A stretch of 64,000 bases of DNA from Chara braunii (GCA_003427395.1 BFEA01000053.1:2553711-2617710); one strand, 5' to 3'; positions 9,546-22,114 are shown, counted from the first letter of the stretch. A program made the numbers and translations. Notes: a model not told the origin generated them from the letters alone.

Positions 9546-10350
9546 TGAGCTCAACCCCTACACGGTCATGGCAGACGTAGCCCTGAGGTTGGAGCAGTCT
9601 TTGAAGACCACTGGGGCAACAACAACCTATATCAGGTTGGAAGCCAGTCAAGTGGATCTTCCCCTTTGACACATACGGAAGAAGGGGGAAGATATGTCCT
9701 GCAGTAGTGGGCACCACCAAAGTCAGCTTATTGAACGAGTACTGCAGCGAATGAGGAAAGGACGACGATCCTGTAGAACAGCAAGGACAGCAGCCCAAGT
9801 CATAGGGGGAAGAAATTGAGGCAATTGCTGTGGGGGCTTCACGGTTGGTGCAGAATGGTTCGCAAGGCAAGCAGCGGCAGAGGAAGATGAAGAAGATAAA
9901 GCAGATAATGGCAATACAGACTGCAATGTGAGAGGTTTGGAGTCTCCAAAGAAGTGTACATTAGAAGACTGATTGTGCACAATCTGCGGCCACAATGATC
10001 ACTCGTGGAAATGGTGTCCACAAAAGAATCACCCAGTAAAACACGGGCCAGTAGGTGATCCAGTCGCACATACAGGGCATCATCTTTTGCTCTCCCCATC
10101 TCCAGTGGCAGAGACTGCAAGTGTTTGAAAGCAAGAAGAATAGGATACCAGTAAGAGTGACGAAGAGGAAGAGGAGAGCAGGGGTAGACAACACTTTTGC
10201 CTATGTTTTTCCAGTGCCAGAAGAAGCTACAGTGCATTGAAAAAGAGATGGGCAGTTTGTTCTGCATGCATGCTGCTCTCCACAAGAAGAGGACCCAGAG
10301 CACGTGTTGAAGAGTGCAGCGAGGAAGAACAGGTTACACTTGACGAGAGA
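9545..10350 (+). pseudogene. Decayed gypsy gag with CCHC zinc knuckle
   Basis: The clearest feature is a perfect CX2CX4HX4C knuckle, CTICGHNDHSWKWC, at 9976-10017. Upstream, TVMADVALRLEQSL near 9560 is consistent with a Gag segment, but several frames are needed to read through. This begins a decayed gypsy element that continues with protease-, RT- and RNase H-like pieces to about 12200. It is more diverged than elements 1-3. Confidence 0.6.
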
Positions 10351-10389
10351 ACGAGTTGAAGAGTGCAGTGAGGAAAAACAGGTACACTA

Positions 10390-10500
10390 ATCAACGTGGT
10401 TGTCAACAGACAAGTGGTGCAGACCATAGTGGACAGCCGCTTATCACATAACTACCTCCTCTCGGATGGCAACATGAAGACTACACTTTATATGAAGGTG
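10390..10500 (+). pseudogene. Decayed aspartic protease remnant
   Basis: INVVVNRQVVQTIVDSRLSHNYLLS sits between the zinc knuckle and RT. It resembles the gypsy retropepsin active-site block (usually LIDSGATRNYI), with DSG changed to DSR, so the catalytic loop is lost. Both position and flanking hydrophobic pattern support the call. Confidence 0.5.
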
Positions 10501-10696
10501 TTTGCTTCCAGATCCCAGAGACGTTGTTGCCAACAAAGATGTCGTGAACTTCTCTCAGTTTTCCCTAACATTTGGTGTAGAAGGGAGATTGGGACATGCT
10601 ATCTCAATCTACATTTTGCAGAGTTTGCCAGTGCAGATGGTACTAGGCCAATGATGGCTCATAGCTGCAGATGCAGTAATTTTCTACGCCATCCAG

Positions 10697-11350
10697 ATGG
10701 TGCAGATTGCAATTGGAGAAGGTGGAATGGTGATGCGCATGCCGGGCAATGTGAAGGAGCCTTCGAAAGATGAGCCTGCCATCACCGACATCCTTCAGCT
10801 ATGTCCGACAGCACCCTATGAGGTGTTGTGGGTTGCCTGGGTCATTGAAGCAGACATGCAGACCCTTCAGATAAAGTGTGGTCCTGAGAAAATACAGTAC
10901 TTGGTGGAGTATCAGGATCTGCACGAGGAGCCTACCGGCGTCATAGAGAGGAAAGTGAAACATCTGATTGACTCCAATCCCGATGCATTGCCTCTGAAGG
11001 AAAGAATCCACAGAATATCACCTGAGCTCAAGAAGCAGGTTGTTGCGTTCACAGAGAAAGGTTGGATCACACCCAGCAGCTCTCCATACGGTGCTCCAGG
11101 TCTCTTGTCACTGCGAAAGATGGTGGAGCCAGAATGTGCATTGATTACCACGGTCGCTATGGTCACTGAGTTTGCTGTGATACCCATTGGACTGAGAATT
11201 GCCCTTGCAGTATTCCAAGGATGCATGAATGATATGTTAGAGAGTGGCTTGACAGATTTGTTGTAGTATATCTCGATGGCATTCTAGTGTTCAGCAGAAA
11301 GTCCTGTGTAAGCTAAAGGAGAATAAGTTCAAGATGAATCGCCGGAAGTG
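10697..11350 (+). pseudogene. Decayed reverse transcriptase remnant
   Basis: The frame 10697-11266 contains RIHRISPELKKQVVAFTEKG, then WITPSSSPYGAPGLL, a damaged IDYRG block, and VIPIGLRIALAVFQGCMND, which mirrors the MPFGLTNAPATFQRCMND block. About 35 residues including the FSKIDLKSGYHQ block are missing between them. The catalytic region follows as VYLDGILVFSRK near 11265, with Asp to Gly at the second Asp of YLDD, so the enzyme would be dead. After that come CKLKENKFKMNRRKCDWA and KVLGLLNYYRKFM near 11470. Confidence 0.8.
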
Positions 11351-11859
11351 TGACTGGGCATCAACCACGTGATAGGTCAAGAGGGAGTATGACCCTAGGA
11401 CAAGAAGATGGCGGCAATCAGAGACTCGTCGAGGGTCAACACCCTCAACGAACTGCGGCAATCAAAGTCCTAGGATTACTCAACTACTACAGGAAGTTCA
11501 TGTGTATGGTTGTGGTCGCGAGGCAGTCTGGGAATGGGACAAGAACTGTTCTGAAGGATGATGCGACCCGGTTTCCAGCAGTGGAGGGATGATATGGTAG
11601 AGAGGTAATGGGATGCTGCACCCAGTTACCGGCAGGGTTTTTTTTGGAGCTGGAGATCACCAGGATGTTTTAAGGGACCCTGGACGCGGTTTCCAGCAGG
11701 TGCTGCTCCCCACCAATAGATCGGAGCACCGGGCCGGGCTACAAAAACTATACCTCATCCTTACAGAACCCGAAAAGGATGCTGGTCGAGTACCCAGTCT
11801 TGAAGATCGGAGACCTGTCCCTACCCGTCCCTACCATTTCTAGTTACAACATACGTGAG

Positions 11860-12200
11860 TTAGTAGGAAATAGGCGTTGTGTTACAGCAGGATGATTACT
11901 GCCCTGTAGAGTTCATGTCCAAACAAATGTTATCAGGGAGAGCCGCATTATATCTACCTACGAGAGAGAACTACCTACAAGAGAGCGCTCTACGCCCTAT
12001 ATGCCTCCTTGAAAATGTGGAGCGACTACCTGCCAGGCAAACGTCTTAAAGCCTACTTTGACAATGAGACACTATAGTAGTTAAACACACTACAGTAGTT
12101 GAACACAGGTGAGGTTGACACCTAAGTTAGCCAATTGGGCGTAGGCGATATGAGTTTGGTTTTGAGCTCAAACCAGTGAAGGGTAAATAGAATGTTGGCC
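11860..12200 (+). pseudogene. Decayed RNase H remnant
   Basis: Short matches in changing frames: GVVLQQDDYCPVEFMSKQM near 11870, STYEREL near 11955, a duplicated copy of CTACGAGAGAGAACTACC, and FELKPVKGK near 12168. All are typical of the gypsy RNase H domain in elements 1 and 2. Several indels and stops are present. No integrase is visible beyond it. Confidence 0.65.
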
Positions 12201-13279
12201 TGTGGTGCATTGCACTCGATGTTATCTGTGTTTTGATCGGTTACCGTCTCTTTTCTGCTGTGACATTGAGATCCTTGATCTGAAAACCAAGGCTTCAATA
12301 CTGGTGATGTCCATCAACGGAAAGGTTGGGTTCGCCTGAAATTGGTAATGGTTACAACTCAAGGAAGGGGCAACGTTGTGTTGTTTGCTTGGCTTGCAAA
12401 CTTAGAGCTAGCAATATTGCATGACATCTCCCACTAAGCTTGGCTAGTAAAAATGCTCAGGAAGTTGGGCAAGAGTGCGGTTGACACCGAGGTGTTGTAC
12501 AACCTGTCAAGGCCTGTGTGTTATGTACCCGATCCACGGTGCGTTCCCATACATGCATGCAATTGCAGACTAGAATCGAAGGAGGCAAAACCACTCGAAA
12601 CCCGGAGTAAGATATCCAGTGAAAGCTCATTACACAATAAAAATTGAAGAACAAATTCAATTCTGAAATTACCCGCGTCGTCATCCAATCAATCCAGACT
12701 ACTTTATTCCAAGAATCACAACAGTGTTGTCAACAACCCCGAACAACCAGAATCAAATATTCAACGAAGGCTCATGCAGTCTTGTTCTTCCTCCTCGCCA
12801 CCTTATCACCCTGGCAATGGCTGTCGTAGCTGTAGAACCCTTAAACTGTCACCCCAAAGCCAATCTGAACTAGAAACCCCAACAGTAATCATGTGCCAGC
12901 TCAGCGCCCACATGGAAGTGCAGCGCTGGGAATCCTGATGAAGAAGAAGAAGACCATGCAGGTGAAGTAAGTTCCTTGTGAGGAGGAACAACGAGAAGGC
13001 TGCCAACTGACTGTGATGGCAGCGCCCCACACCCAACAGCACAGGTGTCGTGGAAACTCCCTGCAGCACTGCACACATATAGCAGCCTGCCCTTCAATCT
13101 TCAGTCCCGACCAGCAGCGATGGCTGCACACGGAAGTAGAAGATGACCAAAATAGCGCTGCTGCGCTCAACTCCCGAACTGGCTGAGTTTCCCCAACAAA
13201 ATAAACGAGAAAAGACCCGACTGAATTCGCTACGTGCACTCGACTTTAGTCCGTGAAAGACCTACAACCGACCAGACTA
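12201..13279. other. No gene recognised
   Basis: Mixed-composition sequence with only short accidental open frames on both strands. I see no domain, repeat unit or RNA motif that I can name. Confidence 0.5.
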
Positions 13280-13421
13280 GGGAAAACTGCAGAACAAAAA
13301 TGAAAGCCCTTGTGGTCTACCACTACGTCTAAGAGGGAGCCCAGCAAGGGAAAACTGCAGAAATGGACAAAAATGAAAGCCCTTGTGGTCTAGCGCTACG
13401 TCTAAGAGGGAGCCCAGCAAG
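13280..13421 (+). repeat. Two tandem units of about 70 bp
   Basis: The segment GGGAAAACTGCAG to GGGAGCCCAGCAAG occurs at 13280-13347 and again at 13348-13421. The second unit has a small insertion (AATGGA). The junction is clean, as in a recent slip or unequal exchange. Confidence 0.9.
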
Positions 13422-14810
13422 AAACAGGTCAAGGGGTCAAGCCCCGCAGCGCGCGTGGTTTTTTGTTGATGGCACAATCGCCGGCCAACTTCCAGTTTCC
13501 ATTAAATTAGGACTAAGTGGTATCTTCCCTTTGGTCGGTAGGTTTGACGGTGGTGCTTGAATCCGCACGGAGGCCCCATTTGCCATGGTCGGCGTCAGGT
13601 CCAGTAACCGGTGTCGCTCGTTAAGAACTACCTATGAGTTTATTTCGAGGCGGTGGTTGAGCCCGCATAGTGCAGGATTCATAAGGGGAGTGGTTATCAT
13701 GTTTGGTTTAGACGGTGTGGGCAACCATCGGCCTCGACATGGTGTGTGTGAGTGGAATTCGGCATGAGGGAAGGTTGGAGTTTCGTTCGCTTTCAGACAG
13801 AAATAGGGCTTTGGAAGAGTGGCAGCTTGCGTAGGCATGGAGCAGCGGCAATGAGACCTTGGTGTAATAGGTGGTGTGTGCAGCAGTATGCCCGATCGAT
13901 AGACCAAGGTGTTAGGAGGCTGGCCTTTCGTGTGGCGGGCGTCGTGGTTTGGCTGCCGTAGGCTCGACCGATAGACCAAGGTGTCGCCTTGGGGCGTTTC
14001 GGTAGGCTCCCATACGAGATGGTGCCCATTCATATGGAATTTTGCTAGTGCTAGTCTCAACCTTGGGCCTAGCACTATTGGTTACGATGTTAGAATTTCA
14101 CCTTGGAGATCAAGGCCCAGCGACCGGCGATAAAGGAGCGAAGGAGCAGCGGGAGAGAAGTCGAGGGCTTGAGGGTCCCCAGCGGGGCTATCCCCCTTGG
14201 TTTTGTTGACCAGCCCCAACCGCGGGCCCGATCAGAGGGGGCCAAGGAGCTGCCTGCGGTTCCTCCCCCTCTCCTTGTTTCCCACTCTTTTCTTTTATGT
14301 CTATGTTCTTTTTCTTTAGGGTCCTAGGACACGGCACCAGTTTCGGTACCGATACCTGGACCGGTGCTGAAACCAACGGGCCTATCTCAATTGGTATACC
14401 TGCTATTGCACTTTTCCCAGTCAAACCACTCCTGGTGACTAGAAAGCCAACAGGCTGTCACGCAAGATTTTTTATGAAATATATTTTTTGCACTAAATAG
14501 TAAAAATGAATTAAATAATGCAAAGCCCTTTTTGTTGTGTGCATCCGGCTTCGAGCGAGGTCTTTTAATTACGGTCTACGCCGGTCCCCAATCATAGGAA
14601 CCTTTTATTATGATTCGGAACAGCAATAATCATACAATTAATAAATTAAAAATTTTAAATATGTCATGCGCGTATCAAGTTTGCCAATTTAAAAATTTGA
14701 GAATTGTGACAAGATCAACAGAGAGCATAATCTCGAGCAATGTCAACGCAAACGAATTAGGACCGACTAACTCAAGCCAAAGACGAGATGAATGAAGGAA
14801 GGTGACAACT
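13422..14810. other. No gene recognised; two short direct repeats
   Basis: CGATAGACCAAGGTGT occurs near 13895 and again near 13967. The region after 14470 becomes AT-rich. The minus-strand open frame around 13632-14075 has no recognisable domain and is probably chance. Confidence 0.45.
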
Positions 14811-14814
14811 CGTT

Positions 14815-16095
14815 ATAATTTCAGAAAGTACAAATGAAAGGACATGGCTAGCACTCGTCAAGACTCCTCAATTTCTCCTTTGACTGTGTCTCTTGTGCCT
14901 TGAGCCACGTCTATGTACCTTCTGAGATTGTGGCCTAGAGATGTAGAGCCACCTAAAGCCCACGAGCTCCAAATACGTTCATCCAAGGCCAAAGATTCGT
15001 AAATCAAGCATAACACAAAAGTCCTCCCACAGAGCTGGGAGATATGGCCTTAAGAAAATCCCTCTCTAAGATGTTGAAACTCTGATGGTTCAGTCACTGC
15101 CTCATAATCAATCTCTGCTGGTGAGACATACCTCTTGGTTAGGTCAACCAATTCACCCCAGTAAGAACCATCGATCAGGTAGAAAATAACTTGAGGCCTA
15201 GGGTAGTTAGAGTATAGCTTAGGTCCAAAGCTGTGAATCACCCCCTTGAACCACCCTTACTCTCCTCAACATACCGGGCTGCTGTAACCCAGACTGAGTC
15301 GAAGTGCTGACGAGTCTCCTTGCCTTGCTTTATATAGATCCTCAAGTCCTGAATAGTACCTTATGCAGACTTAGCGAGGACAACAAAGAATGACAAATGT
15401 TCTTGTTTGAAACCGATTGCACTGGCATACTGGTAATGAAAGGCATCCTTTCGAGCTATCTGATTGAGGTTGGTCAAGATTGATTGGTTGACCGGAAATA
15501 ACTGAACTGTACTTGTGTGCTGAGATGGGTCTTGAGACTGATTTGAATGTCTATGATGGAAGCACCGACTGACTGATGTTGATCTGAGAACGGATTGATA
15601 GAAGCCTCGTGAGGATTTTGTTGTTCTCTGATGTGGAAGTATGGGTTAGACAGAGGTCATGAGGGGGTACCCTGAGTCCCCCCCTCCAAACCTTTGTCGG
15701 AGGTCCTCTATGCCAATAGTGATAGAGAATGCTAAGGAACTGATTGTTGTTTGCTATTGAAGATGGTGCTGAAGTTGGCTGCTCGAAGGATCTTTGAAGA
15801 GGATTCAAGGATAAGTATGACTCTGATCTAAGCCCATTGAGCATTGGTTACCTCTCTTGCTCTTTGAACAGTCTCAAGGGATGAGATTGTACCATGCAGT
15901 TCCCCATCGGATCCATGTATATTAAACACATGAACTCGTGTCGATTTTTTACTCTCCTAATAGCATTGTCTCTCTACATCTTATAGACTTCGAGCTCATC
16001 TAAAGATTCACTTGCCCAATCTTTTGTTTTATCTCGGTAGAGGGTATAGGGCATCACCAAAACGTCTTTGTTGTACATTTTCCTTTTCTTCTGGC
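14815..16095 (-). pseudogene. Unknown repeated protein family, copy 1, C-terminal two thirds
   Basis: Reading leftwards on the minus strand, pieces match copy 2 at 50135-51580 in the same order. KDVLVMPYTLYRDKTKDW near 16030-16080 matches SKDTLVMPCTLYRDKVEGW. STRVHVFNIHGSDGELHGTI near 15890 matches IEHTVYYQDQNGETISTA. LFPVNQSILTNLNQIARKDA near 15480 matches SFPVDGSVLTNPDRIASKEV. YWGELVDLTKRYVSPAEIDY near 15110-15180 matches WGDIVDLAKRYTSPPEIDY. FLRPYLPALWEDFCVMLD near 15010-15060 matches FSRPYFAILWEEFRAMLD. Stops and frameshifts separate the pieces. I do not recognise the family; it is not RT, integrase or a transposase type I know. Confidence 0.65.
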
Positions 16096-18790
16096 CTGTT
16101 TAAGATTTCCAAAAATACTTTCAAAATGATGTTCGATAGTTAACGGTAACTATCTTACTGTCTCACTGAAGAATGTTTGCTGCATTTAGGTTATTCTCCG
16201 TCAAGGATTGTTCCTAATTCCCTCCACGAAAACTCGCTGCTGAGTTTTCTCAATAAATAGCTATTTGTTTGTTTATCGGCAATTAACTCATTGCTACGAT
16301 TCTCATCAAGTGATTTGAAGTAAGGTTTTCAACGAGTTACTTGTAGCTAATGCTCTCTGGCAGATTTCGAGTTTAGGTGATGCTTCGTTATACTATTCCT
16401 CTTTTCCTAGTTGGCAAAAAAAAATAATAACACTGGCACTATCGCGAACAACAAAAAGCTCTCGAGTAGTTCATGAGGTATCACTGATGACGATCCATGC
16501 CTGAATAAGCGCAAGGGTAACGTTGAGCGCCGACCTCGCTAGTATTCAGGGTTGAGTTATTGTTAGACACAAATGCAATTTGCTGAGTGCACAAAATATA
16601 TCAACTTAAACTTGTATATTTGGCACAGGGTACCACTCGTTACAACCCCTCTTATGACAATCTCAACAATTGCTTGTATGTGATGCGAAGTACCACATAT
16701 TGCTACCCCAAGTCTGTACACAATACAAGGGTGCAACGGAACGTTATCCCTGTTTGTATACTACACAGGGGGTAGATGTAGGTAGTCTCTGCTCATGGAA
16801 CAACTCAGGGTATTGAAATGTTCAGGGCAAGGCTTGAGCTAGTACCCAGTTGTGCAAGCCAAATTAAAATAATGGTAATACCGTAATAAATAATTAAATA
16901 GATATGTAATGATCAAATAAACCAAAATCAGATTAGTTCAACATTAGAATATCGCTCTTGAAGCCCGCGTCCTCATTTGAATTGCACTAATTAAAGTTGG
17001 TGTGATCCCCGCTCGGACACTGCACACTACACTGGGCATTGTAGAGCTTATGCACTTGTTCAGAGTAACATCGATCTCAGTGTTGTATCAGAATGATAAG
17101 AGAACCGCTAAAGATGGTGGATAAAGCCAATATTAATAATGAGATGTTGTGACTGACTCATCATGCTCTTACTTGGTTAGCATAGGGAAACCAACTACGC
17201 CCGGCGTTAGAAAATTACCAGCAATCTTTCCAGATAAAGTCCTCCGCTTAAACAAACTTGGAATGAGTAAACACTGGGAGTAGTCCTCGTGAATTAAAAT
17301 TTTAGTGAGCAAATACGCGATCTTCTTCAAGATGCGTTGTTTCGTACCCATCTAACAAACACTCGTACTATATGGGAAACACCAGGATTTTACTCCTGTT
17401 GTAAAACGAAGGGAAGACTTTGTATTTGCCTTGATTAACGGGGAGCTGAATACTTACCATTGAGAGCATCATTTCCAACCGACTCATCTGTTGACCAACT
17501 TTTCATCAAGCACAGTACGTGGGGCGCCTCGTTCTCTCCATGAGATATTGCTCGCTGCTTTCGGGATTCTCTAGTACCCTTCCGTTGGAGTCATTCACAA
17601 ACACTTAGTCCAGCCTGTAGTAAACGTTCAACCTCAAGCGTTGGCGAATCCATGAATAAATAGTGCTCAGTTGTGAATGATAGCGAGCTCATAGCCAGGT
17701 TACAAATGGCGAAAAGACTCCGCGATGACGAGCTTACTACTCAGTTGATGACGAGAGGCTACTTTAGAATGACCCAATCCACCGATTTAGTTATAACAGG
17801 AGTGAGAAATCAAGAATCATGATTACAGTCAGAGCCTTGAGAAAGTTTGATAGAAGGGAAGACCCTCTCTCCGCTAGCATCCTGATTCAACGCCTTCGAT
17901 ACCAAAGACTCAAACTTTTCATAAACAAAGGAGATCGTGTAGAGAGTTCGTGCCTCGAGTGCTCATGCAGGCTGGTAATACGTGATGATCTCTAGCGTCT
18001 AATTCTCACCATCCAATTATGATACCCTCTCCAAGGCAACATTCATTGTGTAAGTGAGGACTTGGCGAAAATAGCATACCAGTCGTAGCCGAAGTTTGTT
18101 GATGTCAACAAGATCACTCTCTCACACGCTCTTGACAACAAGTCCAATTTCATAGGAATTTGCTTGCAGCTAGCACTCTGTTAACCGAGTCGATACTCGT
18201 CTCTCTACCCCGAAGATGAAGAGTGACGCAGATCCCTAGTGGAAGCAGGTAACGTCAATCATAGAGCACATGCCCATCTCTCTCAAGAAACCCGCGCGAA
18301 GCTTGTCCTCAAGATGGCACACGCCTTCACTTGTAAGTAGCTCTACCCACTCGTTCTCGTCTTCTAATTGTGGCACTGAGGCTTTGAGTGAAACTGCTTT
18401 TTGGCCTTAGGCTCTTCATTGCTTCGAGCAGGCTTCACAAAGTGACGTCAACAACGACCTACGGGAGCAGCTCTCACGAGCTTCTCATGTGAAGTCTGAC
18501 CAATCCAGGTATCACTTAATGACTAGTATCTTACGCTGTGCAGGTAATCATACATAAATAGAAGCGGTGGCGTCGACCGCTAGTAGGCACTTCTCATATT
18601 GTCCTACTCTCTCGTCTCATGTGTGCCACTAGTACTTTATTCTTTGTATTTGTTACCTCTGGCTCTCCACTGAGATTTCGCCTGCCATCAACAACCACCT
18701 AGCCGCAACTGTCTCTCCATAGACATAAGCTCGCCTCCGGCTTAGTGAGTAGACAGTCCCCACTACTTAAACATAGAATAGCTGATGAGA
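16096..18790. other. Unrecognised AT-rich stretch splitting the unknown gene copy
   Basis: In copy 2 the matching interval between the conserved pieces is only about 250-450 bp (51580-52010), so roughly 2.3 kb extra lies here. I found no gene or terminal repeats. TACCACTCGTTACAACCCCT-like and CAAGGGTGCAACGG-like phrases near 16625-16760 hint at a local diverged repeat. Confidence 0.4.
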
Positions 18791-18859
18791 GGTGACATCA
18801 ACATCAACTGCCACGTGCAAAGAGTGAAAGCGGAGCCCGATTGGACAGGAGACACCCCC

Positions 18860-19400
18860 CTGATACATTCACCCCCTTCACTGCCCCCAAAAGAAGTATG
18901 ACGTTTATCGTGCACTTGCGTCATTGGTATCCTCTACTTGTTCAGCTGGTAGGTGGTCCCGCTTCCACTGCTCCAGTCCATGCCAGGATTGGGTCTCTGC
19001 GTCACTTTACTCTCTCTCCGCCTCTGAGTCGCTGTCTAGGTCCCGTTGTTCCCTCTCGATAGTCCCTGTTGAAGACCCTGTCTCGTGGTAGGCAATTGTG
19101 ACTTCGATACGGGCAGTAACCTGGTCCGGCAGAAGCCTTCTTTCCGCCTTGTTTCTCGCTTTTGTAATCACCGCCCGCAACTTTTAGTCCTTTCTCATCT
19201 CTTCTTCTCTACCTTCTTTGACATTGATTTTTAGTCTAGCATCTTCCGTTAAAATTAGGGATCGTTGTGATCCAGGGACCTTCCCCAGATACCAAGGCCC
19301 AAGGTACCAACAGTTAGGCTTATACCCCTCTAGTCCCTTCCAGCACGCCATAGCCACTTTCTCAATAGCCAAAGTCTAAAGCCGCTAGCAACTCTCTGCT
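18860..19400 (-). pseudogene. Unknown repeated protein family, copy 1, coiled-coil part
   Basis: On the minus strand TIEREQRDLDSDSEAERE, a stop, then SDAETQSWHGLEQWKRDHL aligns with RTTEREQQCLDKDCDAARQSWHEMDQWLTR of copy 2 (about 52030-52150). The heptad-like Glu/Leu/Gln pattern suggests a coiled coil. It lies upstream, in minus-strand order, of the pieces at 14815-16095, as in copy 2. The open frame 19184-19372 (GYKPNCWYLGPWYLGKVPGS) may be its N-terminal neighbour. Confidence 0.5.
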
Positions 19401-20320
19401 GCTCCACTCACACAGCACGCGCAAGAATGTGGTTAGCTACACTCGGACAGTCGAGACCAGAGAGCCTCGGTACCTTGTACCGGCGGTAGCACGAACACGT
19501 GTTTGTGCGCAGCCATTAACTAATAGCCAGGAAAATCAGCACTTTAGCTATCTCGTTATAGAATTAAAGAGCACCACGGTCCCTGCCTTTTAAACGGGCA
19601 ACTCGAAACTTCCCAAGTCATTGAATGAATTAAAATAAGAAAAAATTAACATATCAACTATCGAAAGGAAAATAAGACAGTGAATGTTGAACCTCAACAG
19701 TCGTTAATCGGCAGTGTCCATACAGTCGGATCTTGCAGCCTTTCAACTCAATCTGATAAGACAACTCAGCGAGCTATGTGGTCTCATAACGGGGTACAGA
19801 CAGACACTTTCTCTTGCTTAAAGGAAGTCGTTGAACTACCTCTAACGGGTACCCCCGTTGGATGGCAATGAGGGGGCTTATGACCTTCCGCGGGGATGAT
19901 GAGCCTCCTATAAAGCGGTCGTGGGGTGCTCTCATTTGGGAGCCTTACAACGCGACATTCAACAATTGTGCCCGTGGTAAACGAGTCGCGAAGAGTCGGG
20001 CAAGTGTAGTCCGCCCACTTATAATAACGATTTGAAAAATGAATCGTTTGTTCCCTGGCGAAGTGACAGAAGGGGAACTAGAAGTTTGGAAAGACTAAAT
20101 AAGAAGAAAAACAATAATAAAAGAAAGAAAGAGGAATCCCTTGCGCCACGACTGTTAAGGACCGTCTGATATGGCATTTCTTAAGTAGCGGTCTGGATTC
20201 AGACGCAAGTATGAAATGCAGCTTTTCGTTTTCATTTTTCTCTTTTTTTTTTTTAATTACCTTTTTCTTTTTTGAACTTTTTGCAATCACTGTACTTATC
20301 CCATAACTTAGCTATGCAGG
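19401..20320. other. No gene recognised
   Basis: AT-moderate sequence with short chance frames. A run of T and AG-rich bases lies near 20095-20270. Nothing else could be named. Confidence 0.45.
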
Positions 20321-20650
20321 ACTTTGCACGCAGTTGAAAAGACCGCAATGGTCTTTTTCACTCGCGCGTCTCTGGGCGAGCCCGGCGGCTGCCACGGCCA
20401 CAGGCCGGTCGTGCTCTGCTACACAGCAGGGCCTCAAGCCTGCATGGACCAAAGGAAAGTTTGGTGGGGCACGCCCACCGTTTTGCTGTGGGAGCGCCAA
20501 CTGGATCAGTCTAGAAACAGGCCATGCACAAGACGAACCTAGCACACTACCGAGGACCGTGAACGGGGTGCGCCTGGTACACCGCAGAGGGTCGGGACAC
20601 CACGCCCTCCGACATGATACCAACCCCCCGCCCAACGTCCCGACTGGACC
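20320..20650. other. GC-rich island with a short hairpin
   Basis: The composition jumps well above the AT-rich flanks. AAAGACC at about 20338 and GGTCTTT at about 20350 form a small stem-loop. GCGCCAACTGG near 20494 and CCTGCATGGACC near 20440 recall R1 phrases, so this may be a decayed R1 fragment. No domain was recognised in the open frames on either strand. Confidence 0.35.
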
Positions 20651-20956
20651 AAAAACGATACACTAGTTAGTATAAAAGAACAACGATCTCGGGTCCACAT
20701 TCATTTTCACATCGATTGGTAATGGTGCTCTCACAGTGAATTTGCGTCAGCAACTGGTTTCGAATTACCGTAGTGCAATTTTCTCTTTTCTTTTGAGGCA
20801 CGTTAACTCTCCATTCATAGTGCAATGACTCCATGCTAGAAGGGCACAAGGGATTTTAGCTTCGCACAATGTACTCTCAATCATAGCCCAATAGGCCTTC
20901 TCTACAGTGCAATTCCTCTTTTTACATTTTCACTCGATAGCGACTTCTCTTACATC

Positions 20957-21169
20957 ATGCCTAAAGCACGCCGAGAACAAGGAAGAGGAAGAGGTGGAAG
21001 GGGAGGCAAAGCTCGTGAAGAGCCGCCAACTCTCGCACGACGCGAGTTCAGCTCTGAGGAGGAGGAGGAAGAGCTGCGAGGTTATGGCCCTAACACAAGG
21101 CTGTACCCGCGTCACTCCTTCACCAGTTGGTATGAAAGAACTCCATCCCCTACAAGAATGGAGTATTAA
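20957..21169 (+). CDS. Small hypothetical basic/acidic protein
   Basis: The 70-residue frame starts MPKARREQGRGRGGRGGKAR, then a run of Glu (SSEEEEEEL), then YGPNTRLYPRHSFTSWYERT. An Arg/Gly-rich start followed by an acidic run resembles the N-terminus of some retroelement Gag proteins and nucleic-acid-binding proteins, but low-complexity purine-rich DNA can produce this by chance. No downstream domain continues in frame. It may be the first exon or leftover start of a longer gene. Function unknown. Confidence 0.3.
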   Translation: MPKARREQGRGRGGRGGKAREEPPTLARREFSSEEEEEELRGYGPNTRLYPRHSFTSWYERTPSPTRMEY

Positions 21170-22001
21170 CAGAAAAAGTTTGAGGAGCGCTATGGCGCCC
21201 CATGCTCTTCCTCTCCTCTATACTCCCCTAGAGTTTCAGTTACTCCCGTGACGAGTAAGACTTTATTCCAACATCATCACCCTCTATCCCTTGTGCATTA
21301 TAGCAATGTACATTTATGTGTTCTAGTGGTAAATTCATCCTCACTTCGCGGCTTGGAGCAGGCGCAGTAGAAAGGTTAGTGGTGCTCATGCGTTGTTAGA
21401 GTGTTGTTCTTCATGATGTTCATGTCGTGATCATCGTTTTCGTGATCTTCATCAGTCGACTGTTCGTCGGGCTGGCCCTTCTTATGATAACCTCAGTCGC
21501 TGTATTTGCATTCGACACCGATCATGACTCGCTTGTGGCTGCAGAGAGGAACGACAGGATGATTGGCGATACCTTCCTGTGATCTAGGGGAAGGTCCATT
21601 TTCGAAGTATGGTATTAGCGGAAGCTTCATTTTCGTTGGCACATTGGTACATCATGGTGTGAAGCTTGTTGTAATTGTCATCATTTAAGCCACGGTCACC
21701 CTGTTGCTTCACGATCGTGCTCACATTCGAAGCCATTGTGTTCTCATTCCTGATCTTCTTGCTCCCGTGCGCAATCCCGTTTGTGCTCGTATTTACCATC
21801 TTCATTCTTGAGCCTAGTCGTCCTGATTGTCATCGCAATGGTGGTACTGCCCGGCCGAGGTGCCTTGCTGACTTCGAACAACCTGGCCAAGCGGAACACT
21901 AGGTGCGCTCGTACATAGGGGATGAGGTGAGAAGTTCATTGAACCTTCCTTCCCTTTGTGCCTTTCTGCCATCGCTCCTTGTGATCGCTTGTTACACCCG
22001 C

Positions 22002-22114
22002 TACCAGGTTGGCCTTGCGAGCAGCCATGTGCTTGTCTCAAAGACTAAGCCATGCATGTTTAAGTGTGAACACTTTGCACTGTGAACAACGAATGGCTCA
22101 TTAAATCAATTATC
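22002..22114 (+). pseudogene. 18S rRNA pseudogene, 5' end (first part)
   Basis: It matches the start of eukaryotic 18S rRNA: CTACCAGGTTGGCC for CTACCTGGTTGATCC, then GCTTGTCTCAAAGACTAAGC, CATGCATGTTTAAG and CGAATGGCTCATTAAATCA. Many point changes show it is not a working gene. At 22114 it is cut by a transposon and resumes at 23001. Upstream GATCGCTTGTTACACCCG is shared with the second copy near 28655, so the repeated unit includes more than the rRNA start. Confidence 0.88.

Noticed and set aside
13632-14075. A 147-residue minus-strand frame
   Set aside because: Contains a short internal repeat (NTLVYRS twice) from a DNA-level direct repeat and no recognisable domain.
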